From the NCBI GenBank assembly GCA_965112735.1, contig OZ218958.1, positions 1,922,001 to 1,986,000 of the forward strand: DNA of 64,000 nucleotides, read 5' to 3'. The notes under the pieces are model-generated. The model did not search any database. It saw only the letters and a program-made list of their open reading frames with translations, and was not told where the DNA came from. How positions within the stretch are numbered: position 1 is the first letter of the stretch; each line of letters begins with the position of its first letter. The translations under genes were made by a program, and so were the position numbers. Of the stretch, positions 34,201 to 44,172 are shown piece by piece. The DNA comes from Phaeosaccion multiseriatum. Taxonomy: Eukaryota; Ochrophyta, other classes.

Positions 34201-36310
34201 TAAAGGAGGGAGGTGGAGGGGCATCAAAGAGGTGGAGGAAGGAAGGGAAAGCCAAGGAGGAGGAGGAGGAGGAGGAGGAGGAGGAGGAGGAGGAGGAGGA
34301 GGAGGAGAAGGAGAAGGAGGAGGAGGAGGAGAAGGAGAAGGAGGAGGAGGAGGAGGAGGAGGAGGAGGAGGAGGAGGAGGAGGAGGAGGAGGAGGAGGAG
34401 GAAGAGGAGGAGGAGGAGGAGGAGGAGGAGGAGGAAGAGGAGGAGGAGGAGGAGGAGGAGGAACAGCAGCAGCAGGAGGAGGAGGAGGAGGAGGAGGAGG
34501 AGGAGGAGGAGGAGGAGGAGGAGGAGGAGGAGGAGGAGGAGGAGGAGGAGGAGGAAGAGGAAGAAGGGGGAGGAGGAGCCTTCCCTCTATCATTGGCACC
34601 CGCCCATCTCCATCTCTACCCCGGCCCCAACCTGTCCCAACCTGTGCCCACCTGCAGAGCCGGGAGGGCGGCGAGCTTCTGTAAGCACTTGAAGTCATGC
34701 ACAGGGTTTCCCGCCATATTGAGGCTTTGCAGATGCACCAGAGACCCCAGGCCTTCCACCTGAGGAAGGAGGAGGAGCAGATAGGAAGCAGAAGAGACCA
34801 AGGCGTAGGTGAGAACAGTCAGGGAGATGGGACGAATGGGCCTTAGTTAGACACAGGAGGGGGGGTTGTAGGAGGGAAACTTGGCAGATAAACAGCTGCC
34901 TCTTCCTTCTTTCTCACGGGAGTAAGGAAGACAAGAGCAGCAGTGATCCAGTGAGCCGCAGCTCCTTTTCCCCTGTAGTCTTCCTCTCCCTCTCCCTCCC
35001 TACGATACCTTGGGAATGTTGTTCTCCTGCAGCCACAGCTCTCGCAAGGCTCCACAGCAGTGCAGACCCTGTATCCTGGGGATTTTGTTGGAGAACAGCC
35101 ACAGGCGCTGCAGCTTGGGGCAGCCCTCCAGACCTGCACAAACGAGGGACGAGGGAGGGATGGAGGGAGGGGGGGAGTAACCAGGGCCAGGGCCGGGAAC
35201 ACACAAACACACATGCACAGAGTGGACAGTGAGAGGTGGATCATCGAGTGAAGCGGCAGCACGCAACAGCGGCACACTCCAAGAAGGAAGAAAGGTAACC
35301 GCCTTTCCGTTGTGATAAGCGCGGCCGTGAGAGATCGAGAGGGAGAGAGACCCAAAGGGAGAGGGTGAGGGGGAGAGAGGAAGAGAGAGAGAGACGAAGA
35401 AGAAGAAAGAGAGGGCGAAAGAGAGAGAGGTGGAGAGAGAGCGCAGAGAGAGGGAGAGAGAGACCAGCGGGAGGGAGGCACAGGTGTCCTCTCAAGCCTA
35501 CCTTCAAGCTTGGTCAAGGAGTTCTGATGCAAAAACAGTTCCCTGACGTTGGGCAGACCAAGGCCCTCCATCTTCTTGAGGCCCTGTTGTCCCAGCATGT
35601 CAAGGCAAGGAGGCAGAAGGAAAGAAAGCCCAAAATGAGCCGAGGGGTAGGCCAGAGGGGGGGAGAAGAAGAGGACACGGGGAAAAGTCGCGCAGAGAGA
35701 GGTCCAGCAGAATACATGGCACATGTAAGGCGTTGCATGCGGTCACCTGATCAGACAGACACAGCCTCATGAGTGTCCTTCCCACCGGCTGCAGCCCTCC
35801 GATCCTCTTGAGGCCGGTGTCAATGAGGGTGAGGCTTCTGAGGCTTGTGAGCAGCTCGAGTCTTTGCAGCTCGTTGACGGTCACGAAGATGATCTCCAGC
35901 TCCTCCAAAGAGGATAGGTCTTCTTCTCCGGTGACCGCCGCCTACAGAGGGGGCAGAACGGTACAAGCACGAGCAGTGAAGGAGAACGGAGACGTTGGAA
36001 AACATGGGAGGACTTAAGCAAACAAGCCACATAAGGGCCTGCTGCTGCTTGCTTGCTCATTGCTTACCATAATCTGGGGAGACAAGGGAACGTGAAGAGA
36101 GGACCCTTTGGATGGGGAAGGAAGAGGAGAAGGCAGACGATTCCCTCCTTCAGCATCACCTCCACCACTACTTTTACTGGCCGTAGACGAAGCTGTGGTA
36201 GTGGAGGCTTGCACAGAGCCTGTGAGGGGGCTCGGGGAGGACACCATTTTCTCCTCGTTAATTTTCTCTTTTATTTTCTGGTGCCATCTGTGCTGCCTAA
36301 TAGTAACCAT
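27686..36310 (-). CDS. Leucine-rich repeat, coiled-coil protein with degenerate PARP-like C-terminus
   Basis: Twenty minus-strand exons: 36310-36068, 35941-35747, 35583-35502, 35133-35009, 34759-34652, 34194-34105, 33441-33370, 33198-33136, 33019-32969, 32842-32735, 32549-32502, 32278-32098, 31661-31552, 31025-30945, 30718-30224, 29970-29896, 29419-29320, 28931-28854, 28609-28371, 27856-27686. They close in frame to about 904 aa. Residues about 80-260 are LRRs (LQRLWLFSNKIPRIQGL, LQSLNMAGNPV). Residues about 280-440 form a charged coiled coil. The C-terminal third follows the order of a PARP catalytic fold (VILRAYRIFNR, then ALLFVAGS, GMMVAFRTSFGG, CYLVPVNLM...PEYNLL). The His of the HGT motif and the catalytic Glu are not conserved. 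The architecture recalls LRRC9-type proteins; that is tentative. A later ATG (36247) could also be used. The gene carries many intronic microsatellites and two GC-AG introns. Confidence 0.72.
28151..28230. repeat. (GACT)n microsatellite in LRR-PARP-like intron 19
   Basis: About 19 uninterrupted CTGA tetranucleotides. Confidence 0.95.
28617..28676 (-). repeat. (CCCT)n sense tract before LRR-PARP-like exon 19
   Basis: GGGA repeats on the + strand end a few bases before the minus-strand acceptor at 28610, so the sense strand is a polypyrimidine tract. Confidence 0.9.
29650..29730 (-). repeat. (GGGA)n tract in LRR-PARP-like intron 16
   Basis: GGGA tetranucleotides followed by GAGA-rich sequence up to about 29880. 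Confidence 0.9.
31039..31305 (-). repeat. Compound (GGA)n/(GCA)n tract in LRR-PARP-like intron 13
   Basis: About 270 bp of GGA and GCA triplets on the + strand. In the sense strand it is pyrimidine-rich and lies just upstream of the acceptor at 31026. Confidence 0.9.
31680..31975 (-). repeat. (CAGA)/(GACA)-rich minisatellite in LRR-PARP-like intron 12
   Basis: About 300 bp of degenerate ACAGACAGAC units with interspersed CATATGGGCAGG and CACATAGAGG phrases. Confidence 0.85.
33332..33358 (-). repeat. Tandem 13-bp word copies in an intron
   Basis: An exact copy (33332-33344) and a truncated one (33347-33358) lie in intron 7 of the LRR-PARP-like gene, close to the exon 7 donor. Confidence 0.85.
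33579..33866 (-). repeat. Long (GGGA)n tract in LRR-PARP-like intron 6
   Basis: About 285 bp of almost pure GGGA tetranucleotides on the + strand. The translated Gly-Arg-Glu or Pro-Ser frames here are artefacts. Confidence 0.95.
34253..34566 (-). repeat. Long (GGA)n tract in LRR-PARP-like intron 5
   Basis: About 310 bp of GGA triplets with rare GCA and GAA. On the sense strand it is a pyrimidine tract about 60 bases before the acceptor at 34195. Confidence 0.95.
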
Positions 36311-36661
36311 AACGGCTCCTCCTCCCCTTCCCTTTTCCTCTTTGCTTTCCTCCTGCTTTCTTACACCTCGCCACCTTCGCTTCGACCGCAGCCCGAGAAG
36401 CGCCGGAGGCTATCCGGGAAGGGAATCCCTTCCACAATTCTTTTCTCTTTATATATATACATTGACTTGAGATCTGAATAGGGCAAGCAAAAGGTGCGTC
36501 TGGCCTCGGTGGATCACTACACAGTAATCTCACTGTGATAAATGGTCATGCAAGTACATCTATTGTGGAGGAGGTGCCTGCCCCCCTCCCCTGTCCTAAG
36601 CATGTAAATATCCCCCTGACTCCTGACTGTTGGCCATTTGGGGCTGCACTCACTAGGCGTA
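36311..36661. promoter_or_regulatory. Intergenic region, LRR-PARP-like / Gly-Gln-rich gene
   Basis: 351 bp between two minus-strand genes. It holds the possible TATA box and the 3' UTR of the Gly-Gln-rich gene. Nothing else is visible. Confidence 0.4.
36447..36460 (-). promoter_or_regulatory. Possible TATA box of the LRR-PARP-like gene
   Basis: Minus-strand reading GTATATATATAAAG, about 137 bp upstream of the first ATG (36310). It is the only such element in this 350-bp gap. Confidence 0.35.
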
Positions 36662-39460
36662 TCATGAGGTGAAGAAGGAGGAGTGGTGCGAGACTTTTGT
36701 CCTTTTCCGCTCGTTGGGGTCGTCCTCACCGCCGTCCTCGCTACTGCCCCCCCCCTGCTGGCCCCCAACCCCTGTCCCCTGCCCCCCCGGGTCCATCATG
36801 GCATGCATGGCGGAGTTGAATTGTCCCACTTGGGGAGGAGGGTGCTGGAAAAGAGAGGGGGCGTTCTGCCACGGCTGCTGCTGCTGCGGCGGCGGCGGCG
36901 GCTGGTGGTGCCGTTGTTGCTGTTGCTGTTGTTGTTGCTGCAGCTGCGGCTGCTGCTGCTGCTGGTGTAGCCGCGGCTGCTGTTGCTGTTGCGGGTGGTG
37001 CTGCTGCTGCTGGTGGTGGTGCATGCGCTGGTGGGAGTGGTGCAGCTGCAGCAGCTGTGATTGTTGTTGTTGGTGGTGGTGTTGGTGGTGTTGGTGTTGT
37101 GGTTGTGGTTGTGGTTGTGGTTGAGGTTGAGGTTGTGGTTGCTGCTGCTGCTGTTGTTGCTGCTGTTGTCGGCGGTCGCCGCCACTCACCGCCGTAGGGT
37201 TGGAGAGACCCCCGCCTCCAAGCCCTCCCGGAGATATGGTCTGAGTCGGCAAGCTTAGGGGGTTGGTGTCGTAACTCATCCGTGAGGCACTGTTACCACC
37301 GCTGTTCCCACTGCTGCCACCGCTACTGTCACTATCTCCGCTATTCCCGCTATTCCCGCCATTCCCACTGTTGCCGGCTTTCGTCGACGATGCATTTGCA
37401 AGCATAGAGCCGCCCCCCCCATGCCGCTGCTGTCCCTGCTGCTGCTGCTGCTGCAGAAACTGCGGCTGGGAAAGCTGAGGCGTGTACATGTAGGGCGGGC
37501 CGATGAGCTGAGTCCCTATCATGCCCTGCCCTCCCAGCAGCCCCATCGTCCCTGGCGGCAACCCGCCCGCCCCCATGCCAGCCGAGAGCATGCCGCCCCC
37601 GCCTGGCACGGTCAACATGCCGCCCCCTCCTTGCTGCAACATGCTCCCCTGCAGCATGCTCTGCGGCGGTATGCCCGCAAGCATTCCCCCCGGCCCCAAG
37701 CCTGCAGGCAAACCTCCCCTCGCGGCCAACCACATGACCATTTGCCTGGCGTCTAGACCGCTTATGCCGATAGTCGTCCCCAGGAGCGGGCTGTGTGCGT
37801 AACCCCCCATCATCATGCCCGGCGCTCCTCCTCCGCTGCCTACTTTGCCACCATTGTTGCCACCCATCATGAGTCCCTGACCTCCTCCACCACCCCCAGA
37901 GGGGCCAGCGCCAGCTCCTGGACCTCCCCTCCCCCCTCCAATGCCTCCTCCTCCTCCTCCGCCTCCGCCTCCTCCTCCTCCTCCTCCTCCTCCTCCTCCT
38001 CCTCCCCCTCCTCCCCCTCCTCCTCCTCCTCCCCCTCCTCCTCCTCCTCCTCCTCCTCCTCCTCCTCCTTCTCCTTCTCCCGTACCACTGCCACCGCCTT
38101 GCTCCGCGCCGATGCCCGCCTTCTTCATCCGCCGCTTCATCTCTGTGGCCGAGCGGCGCTTGTCCATGCGTTGGTAATAAAAGTCCGTGGGGGGCAGAAT
38201 CTCCACCTTTCCGTCCATCATGCCCCTCTCCAAGGTGCGCTTGTCAATCTTCCACTCGGAGAAAAGTGAGGGTTGTGAGCTGCCCTCTCCAGAATCGGAA
38301 GAGCCTCCCCCTCCTGCTTCTCCCGAGGGAGGAACAGCACCAGCACCAGCACCGGGAGGAGTAGCACAAGCATCTGCACTAGCACCAGCATCAGCAGAAG
38401 CATCAGAAGGATCAGGTGGAGGGTCGAAGAGCGTGGAGGCCATGGTAAAGACCATCCTGGTGCGGGGCGCCTTGTGGGAGATGCCCTGCTTGCCCGAGCC
38501 CGTGAATTTGAACTGGAAGGTGCGGCGCTCCTGCACGCGCAGGCCCGCGCTGACGAAGCTCAGCTTGTACGTCTTGCGGGTGGTCATGGACTCGCGCACC
38601 TGGGCCTCGTTGGGAAACACGCAAAACGCCAGCTCCAGCTTACTCGTGCCGGCCGGCACATAGAGGTACTGCCCGATGGGCACGGAGGGCGTTTCGGTCC
38701 GCACAATGGTAATGTCCACTTGCGGCCTCTCGCCCCCCGCGCTGCCCGGCTCGCTGCCGTACGTTTTGCAAGACGTGATTGTGTCGCAGTCTCTCTCCTC
38801 CAGCTGCACGATGACTCGGTGGAAGCAAAACAACAGCCGGCCGTCCCTCTTCTCCCGAAAGCTAATATTCCCCTTTGTGTTGTTGATATTGGCCACATAA
38901 CCCAGATCGCGCTCGAGGAACAGGGCCTCCTTCACGGTCACCAGCGGCAGCGTCGACAGCTGCTCCTGTGTCATGTGGCCGTTGACCGCTCTGCTACTCC
39001 TCAGAATGCTACTCCTGTCCAGCATCTCCCCCGCCGCCTGAGGCACTCGCACCGCCGGCCGAGCTCCCTGTCCTGCCGCTGCCACTTGTGCTGGTTCTGG
39101 TGCTGATGCTCGTGGTGCTGGTGCTGGTGCTGGTGCTTCTACTGCGAATGATACAGCCCCCGCCTCCCCCGCAACTCCCTCTCTTCTTTTCGGTGGCGCT
39201 GGTGCTGCTGCTGTTGGGACGTCATCTGCTGCGCCTGTGCCCACAACTGCCGTCGCTGCTGCTTGCATGGTCGAAGATCCCGAGAGCCCTGCAAAGGTAT
39301 CTCCAGTAGCAGCAAGCAGATTAGAGCCAGGAACAGAAGCAGCCGCGTACATTGATAATGCTGTTGCCGAGGGCGTAGGCTGCTCAACGGCTTGTCCATC
39401 ACCATCGAGCACCAGCGCAGCAACAGGATCAGGACCACCCTCGGCATCCCCCACGCCCAT
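36662..39460 (-). CDS. Unrecognised protein with Gly-, Met/Gly- and Gln/His-rich tracts
   Basis: One 932-codon open frame from ATG 39460 to a stop at 36662. Residues 1-160 are Ala/Pro-rich. Residues about 165-345 form a compositionally normal, probably folded domain rich in beta-type segments (NISFREKRDGRLLFCFHRV, IGQYLYVPAGTSKLELAFCV, RTFQFKFTGSG). Residues about 461-507 are poly-Gly from a GGA tract (37942-38078). A Met/Gly-rich stretch follows, then Gln/His/Pro runs (about 763-890). I do not recognise the folded domain. The activator-like Gln-rich tail suggests a transcriptional regulator, which is inference only. A small frame upstream (39515-39721) may add an N-terminal exon. Confidence 0.72.
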   Translation of the reverse strand: MGVGDAEGGPDPVAALVLDGDGQAVEQPTPSATALSMYAAASVPGSNLLAATGDTFAGLSGSSTMQAAATAVVGTGAADDVPTAAAPAPPKRREGVAGEAGAVSFAVEAPAPAPAPRASAPEPAQVAAAGQGARPAVRVPQAAGEMLDRSSILRSSRAVNGHMTQEQLSTLPLVTVKEALFLERDLGYVANINNTKGNISFREKRDGRLLFCFHRVIVQLEERDCDTITSCKTYGSEPGSAGGERPQVDITIVRTETPSVPIGQYLYVPAGTSKLELAFCVFPNEAQVRESMTTRKTYKLSFVSAGLRVQERRTFQFKFTGSGKQGISHKAPRTRMVFTMASTLFDPPPDPSDASADAGASADACATPPGAGAGAVPPSGEAGGGGSSDSGEGSSQPSLFSEWKIDKRTLERGMMDGKVEILPPTDFYYQRMDKRRSATEMKRRMKKAGIGAEQGGGSGTGEGEGGGGGGGGGGGGGGGGGGGGGGGGGGGGGGGGGGGGGGGGGGIGGGRGGPGAGAGPSGGGGGGQGLMMGGNNGGKVGSGGGAPGMMMGGYAHSPLLGTTIGISGLDARQMVMWLAARGGLPAGLGPGGMLAGIPPQSMLQGSMLQQGGGGMLTVPGGGGMLSAGMGAGGLPPGTMGLLGGQGMIGTQLIGPPYMYTPQLSQPQFLQQQQQQGQQRHGGGGSMLANASSTKAGNSGNGGNSGNSGDSDSSGGSSGNSGGNSASRMSYDTNPLSLPTQTISPGGLGGGGLSNPTAVSGGDRRQQQQQQQQQQPQPQPQPQPQPQPQHQHHQHHHQQQQSQLLQLHHSHQRMHHHQQQQHHPQQQQQPRLHQQQQQPQLQQQQQQQQQRHHQPPPPPQQQQPWQNAPSLFQHPPPQVGQFNSAMHAMMDPGGQGTGVGGQQGGGSSEDGGEDDPNERKRTKVSHHSSFFTS
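37942..38078 (-). repeat. Coding (GGA)n tract, poly-Gly
   Basis: CTC-type triplets on the + strand, read as about 45 Gly in the Gly-Gln-rich protein. Confidence 0.95.
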
Positions 39461-40262
39461 TCTCTAATGCAACCCTTGACTAGGGTATCTTCATCCTCCC
39501 CAAGCCCTCTCTGATTACACTGTAATTGCGGGCCCTCTCCAAATGCCTCTTGAGTTCTTCCTCCACACGTAGGCGGATAAATCCGTGTGCGAAAAAGACC
39601 ATAAAACGTGTATGCTATCCAAACGTAGGCCCCCTGATCCCCCCTTTACCGAAACGTCACTCTGTGCTGTCGTCGGCTCTTCCTTGACTTTCAAAACATC
39701 ACTTGTTGCTGGCGTGGACATTTAGTACCGCCGGAATTATAGTATTTTCGGGAAACGGGGAGGATGGGCAGTCAAGAAATGGTTGAAGGCAAGGGTACGC
39801 CGCGCCGACTGACGCTAGGGGCCTAGCGGCCCGTGCGACACGTAAGACGCCCACCCCACCGGGGTATAGCAAGAATCTAGCAGTCACAACTGTGAAAAGA
39901 GGAGGCGACGCGAGCACAGCGTCGCAAGAGTTGTAGCAAGTGCCGAAGAGCTCAGCGCGGTGAGGAAGACAGCGAAGGGGGCAACCCAGCAGTTCATCGC
40001 GTAGAAGGGGCTGGCAGCGACAGCAAAAGTTTCCCCACCCGCCCGGCCCGGGGGGACGAGTGCGATTATCGGGAATCCAACGGGGTGGATGGGAGTAAGG
40101 GCGAAGCAGACGCGTCTGCCCGCCCTGCTTTGGCACCCCCTGGAAATAGCATGTACCCCCCCTTACACAAAATAAACAAGTATAAGTATTGATTGAGTGA
40201 GTGAGCACACGAGACGAAGGCACATGGGTAGTATCGGGTGTCAGGACGCAGTGGACTGAAAA
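39461..40262. other. Intergenic region, Gly-Gln-rich gene / FtsH-like gene
   Basis: About 800 bp between two minus-strand genes. A 68-codon minus frame at 39515-39721 starts with MSTPATSDVLKVKEEPTT and contains a good donor (TTTCG|GTAAAG) in phase with an acceptor just before 39460, so it may be a 5' exon of the Gly-Gln-rich gene. The rest (39725-40262) shows nothing convincing. Confidence 0.4.
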
Positions 40263-41201
40263 TCAAAGCATCATCTTCTTGACGAGTCCTTCGAAGACTC
40301 CGCCCTTGAGTCTCGACGAGAAGAAGTTTGCCACCGCCCCTTCAAAGTCTTCCGTGGTGACCAGCACCTCCCTCCGCCTCGCCGCTCTGATGGCCGCCTC
40401 GTTGCAGATGGCAGCTAATTCCGCCCCCGACGTGCCCGGAGTCGTGGCCGCCACGAGGGGCAGCAGTACCTCTGGGTCCTCTGCCAGGCTCATTTTGCGG
40501 CTGTGTATCCGCAAAATCTCAGTCCTAGGCGTATAGGGAAGGGGAACGGGGCAGGTATGAGGGAGAGGGGTGAGGGCGAGGAGGAAGGGGGTAGGGGTGA
40601 GAGTGCGGATGTGGGTGAGTGAAAGGTGTGGGGGGTGAGGGTGTGAGGGTGCGGGTGAGGGCAAAGGTGTGAGGGAGAAGGGTGAGGGTGAGGGGTGGGA
40701 GGGAAGGCGAAGGTTAAGGTCAGGGTGAGGGTGAGGGCGAACGGGTAGGGTGGGGGCAGGGCTGAGGGAAAAGGGGAGGGTGAGGGTGAGGGTGAGGGGA
40801 ATGGTCAGGAGGCAGGGTCAGTGAAAGAAGCACTCGACATATTCTGTTCAAACATGGCAGGGGAATGGATGCAAAGAACCACCCGCACAGCCCCGAATGG
40901 GAACGAGGGACTAGCCCCCCCCCTCCCCCGCTCCCCCTCACGCAAGGACATGATGCGATGTTTTACGTTGCATAACGAGGAGAGGAATGGATTGCATTGC
41001 TCGTCAGCGCTCGTTGTTCGGCATTCACCACCCCCTTGCTTGCTCACCTCCCCTGTTGGTCCGGCAGAGGGACTCTCACGATGCGATCAAAGCGCCCGGG
41101 CCTCGTCAGCGCTTCGTCGAGAATGTCGTAGCGATTTGTGGCGGCTATGCAAATGACGCCATTGTTGGACGTTTCCAACCCATCCATGCTTGCCAATAGC
41201 T

Positions 41202-41244
<43 letters not shown>

Positions 41245-43617
41245 CACTTTGCACCAGACAGAGCAAGAGCCGCGTATCTACAGCAAAATCTGATGGCACT
41301 TGCCCGCTCAAAATCCACCCCACCCCTACCCCTTCCACCAAATCTCTCTACGACCGCACTCCTCTCTCCCACCCTCTCGGGGTACGATGTAGGCCCAAGC
41401 AACTCTCTGCCACTCTTGGTGCTTCATAAGAGCCAGCATCCACGCTCTACTCTTGCTCACATCCCACAATCCACACTACCCCTTCTAACAAATCGCTTCA
41501 CGACCACACCCCTCCCTCCTACACTCTCCGGATACACAATCAAAATTACTCTGCTGCCACCCTTCTTTTGATAGTGTATGGTGTATCGAAGAGCCCCACC
41601 TGGTTGAGGGTTTGATCCGCCTCGTCATTGCCCCCCCCTCGGCGGTTGCGCTGCTTGCCCAAGGCGTCCACCTCGTCTATGAAAAGCAGGCACGGAGTGT
41701 CCTTGGCAGCTTTGGTGAAGAGCTTACGCAAGCGGGCCGCCCCGCGACCAACGTACATCTCCACAAAGTCAGAGCCTGAGCAGTAGTAGAAGGGCACGCC
41801 TTCGGTGTTGTGTGTCATTCGGAGACGGGAGGGAGGGCGCAGCAGCGAGCAGCAATAGCAACGTGAGCACCATCATCATCAGCAGCAGCAGTAGCAGCAG
41901 CAGTAGCAGCAGAGAGTACCAGCACACAAAGTACCCACACTCGGGGGCTGCGCACTATTCGAACGAGCACATCACAACGCCCGGTCAGATGGGCACGCAC
42001 GACCATAACCACATGATGGCTCCACTCCTCTTACCCGCCTCTGCAGCCATGACCCTCGCCAGAAGCGTCTTGCCCGTCCCCGGGGGCCCCACCATCATGA
42101 GCCCGCTGGGCAAGCGAGCACCGGCGTCCAGATACGGGGTTGGGTCTCGCAGAATGCTCACTACCTCCCGGACTTCCTCCTGCTCGATAAAAGCGGGCGG
42201 TGGGGAGAGATGAGGCAGGCGACTAAAGTTAAGCTCAAAAAATGACCGAGACCGAGGGGGGGGGAGGACAGGGCGGGGCAGGGAGAGGCAGAGAGGCAGC
42301 ACAGGGGGAGGCAGAGAGTCACGCCCACCAAGGACACCTCCTCGCCTCCTTCAACAAGGTTTTACTCCTCCTCCTCCGAGAACGTGGGTATGTATGTACG
42401 AATGCATACATACACGTGCAAGCCTGACTGACAACCCGGTCCGCCTCGCACAACCTCAGCTCCCTACCTTTGCTTGGCCAATGCCAGCCACGTCATCGAA
42501 GGTGAGCTGCGGCCCCGCCCGTGCTTGCTTGGCCTGCTTGCCCGCATTGCCTACCCCCTCGCTCATGCTCCTGCGCTGCACATAGAGCATGCCGGCGATG
42601 TACATGACGGGGAGGAGGAGCGCCAGAGAGCCAGTGATGCTGGGAGGCGCATCCTTTGCAGTGATCTTGGAGCCCCCCTTGCGTAGCTCTCGGAGTGAGT
42701 ACTCAGACAAGGCCACGGGGCGGGCAAAACTCGGCTGGCCGTCGAGCTCGAACAAAACCTGGCCACTGGGCATCACCTTCGGTTCGGAGAAAGGAGAGGG
42801 AAAGCCGGGCGGTCAATGGAACCATCCGTAAGGTGAGGGACGCAGAGGAGAGGACATCAATCGATACATTCGACACAAGCACACTCACCTCGACGTCGCC
42901 CACTCCTTTTGTTCCTTTCTCCCCTGCGCGATGGATAAACTGGGACCAGGGCACTTCCTGCCTGACCACGGTTGTGGTGTGCGCCATGGTCAAGGGCCGG
43001 ATGGCCATCATCAGGAAAAAGAAGGCGCTCGGAAATAATAGCGCGTTCTTCTTTAAGCGCTGCTTCAAAGTGAGCTTGGGCTTTCCACGTGAAGCCAGCC
43101 TGTCCGCCTGTCCCTTCTGCTGTAGCTGCTCTCGGAGCTGCTGCGCCTGGCCAGACTTGGGCCGCAAAATCATATTAACAAACAAACAAGCGTACATGAC
43201 CCGCACACGCCATTGAGTCAGGGCGGAAGTCATGGCGACGAGGAGGCGCTGTCTCCAGCCCTTGCCCTTGCCCCCGTCTGCTTCTCCCTCGCCCGGCTGT
43301 TGCTGCTGCTGCTGCTGCTGCTGTGGTGCCCCTGCTCCTCCAGCCCCCGCAGCTCCCATCTGCAGGCCCCAGGCGTCCCCATTCCGCCTTCTTCTTGAGG
43401 CTCTGCGCTTCCCATACCGAGCCTGAAGCTCTAGTGAAAGCCCTCCAATGTTTTTATCCGGCCGCGATAACAACGCAGGGCCTGCCGCGGCTCCAGCTCC
43501 TGCTGCCCCTGCTGCTCGCCTCCCTGTGGCGCCTGGTTGAGCCCACTTCCTCAGCGCCGGCACCTGCACGAAACCGAGCGAAGGCACACTGAGGAAGAGG
43601 AGGAGGAGTGCATTCAT
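40263..43617 (-). CDS. FtsH-like AAA protein lacking the M41 peptidase domain, probably plastid
   Basis: Six exons (43617-42889, 42776-42468, 42179-42035, 41799-41600, 41199-41048, 40524-40263) encode 598 aa. The N-terminus ([20 protein letters not shown]) looks like a signal peptide with Phe after the likely cleavage site, as in heterokont plastid precursors. Two hydrophobic segments flank a lumen-like domain, as in FtsH. The AAA module is complete: Walker A GPPGTGKT (377-384), FtsH-type pore segment FVEMYVG, Walker [10 protein letters not shown] (E437) and the Arg-finger region RPGRFDRIV. The protein stops right after the AAA lid (...[16 protein letters not shown]). The zinc-protease domain with HEXXH is absent, so it cannot be a protease by itself. 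It resembles the inactive FtsHi group in role, probably an unfoldase or motor partner; that is inference. Confidence 0.87.
40556..40815 (-). repeat. (GGTGAG)-type minisatellite in FtsH-like intron 5
   Basis: Degenerate GGGTGAGGGTGAG units over about 260 bp. Confidence 0.85.
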
Positions 43618-44172
43618 CGCCTGTCTTCAAGGGCACAAGCTCCCGCGAAACATGGCGGGGAAGAGACTTCCCATTTCCCTGTCGTGAGGTGCCATCCTTC
43701 ATCCTTACGTAAGCCCACACTCCTTCTCTTTCAATATCATCGAATCTCATGTTCGACCTTCCACGGCCTCTCCTCCATCATGTAACAAGCACACTTAGCA
43801 CGGACGCTGCAGAAGGACAAGAATCTAGCAGGAGAGGCAACAGCAGGTGAGGGGGAGTTCAGCGTTGTCCTGTGTGTGGGGGGAAAGGAGAGGGGCCAAG
43901 GGCCAAATTGGGGTGAGGAGGAAGGTCCAAGAATAAAGAGGAGAGAAAGGAATGCAATCCTGTGCATTTCCTTCCAATGTGCTGTCTGAGTGGTTTTCTA
44001 CGCCTGGGAAGAAATTTGTGGGGGGGAGAGAGGCACAGATGTCTGGGTAGGAAAACAATGACCAAGCCGTCTCTTCCCCCCAATTTCCACCCGTCTGTCC
44101 ATTCTCCTTCGTGAGGAGATAGCAGCAAGAGGAGAGAATTAGCAGCACAGGATCCGAGAGAGAGAGAGAGGG
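43618..44172. promoter_or_regulatory. Divergent promoter region, FtsH-like / 2OG-like genes
   Basis: 555 bp between divergent starts. No clear TATA box. A short GA repeat precedes the 2OG-like ATG at 44156-44171. Confidence 0.4.

Noticed and set aside
33352-34684. Long Pro/Ser or Gly/Arg/Glu frames across 33.5-34.6 kb on both strands
   Set aside because: They come from the (GGGA)n and (GGA)n microsatellites inside introns of the LRR-PARP-like gene.
39699-40223. 174-codon minus frame between the Gly-Gln-rich and FtsH-like genes
   Set aside because: Cys/Pro/Arg-rich composition without domain-like stretches; likely chance in a GC-rich spacer.
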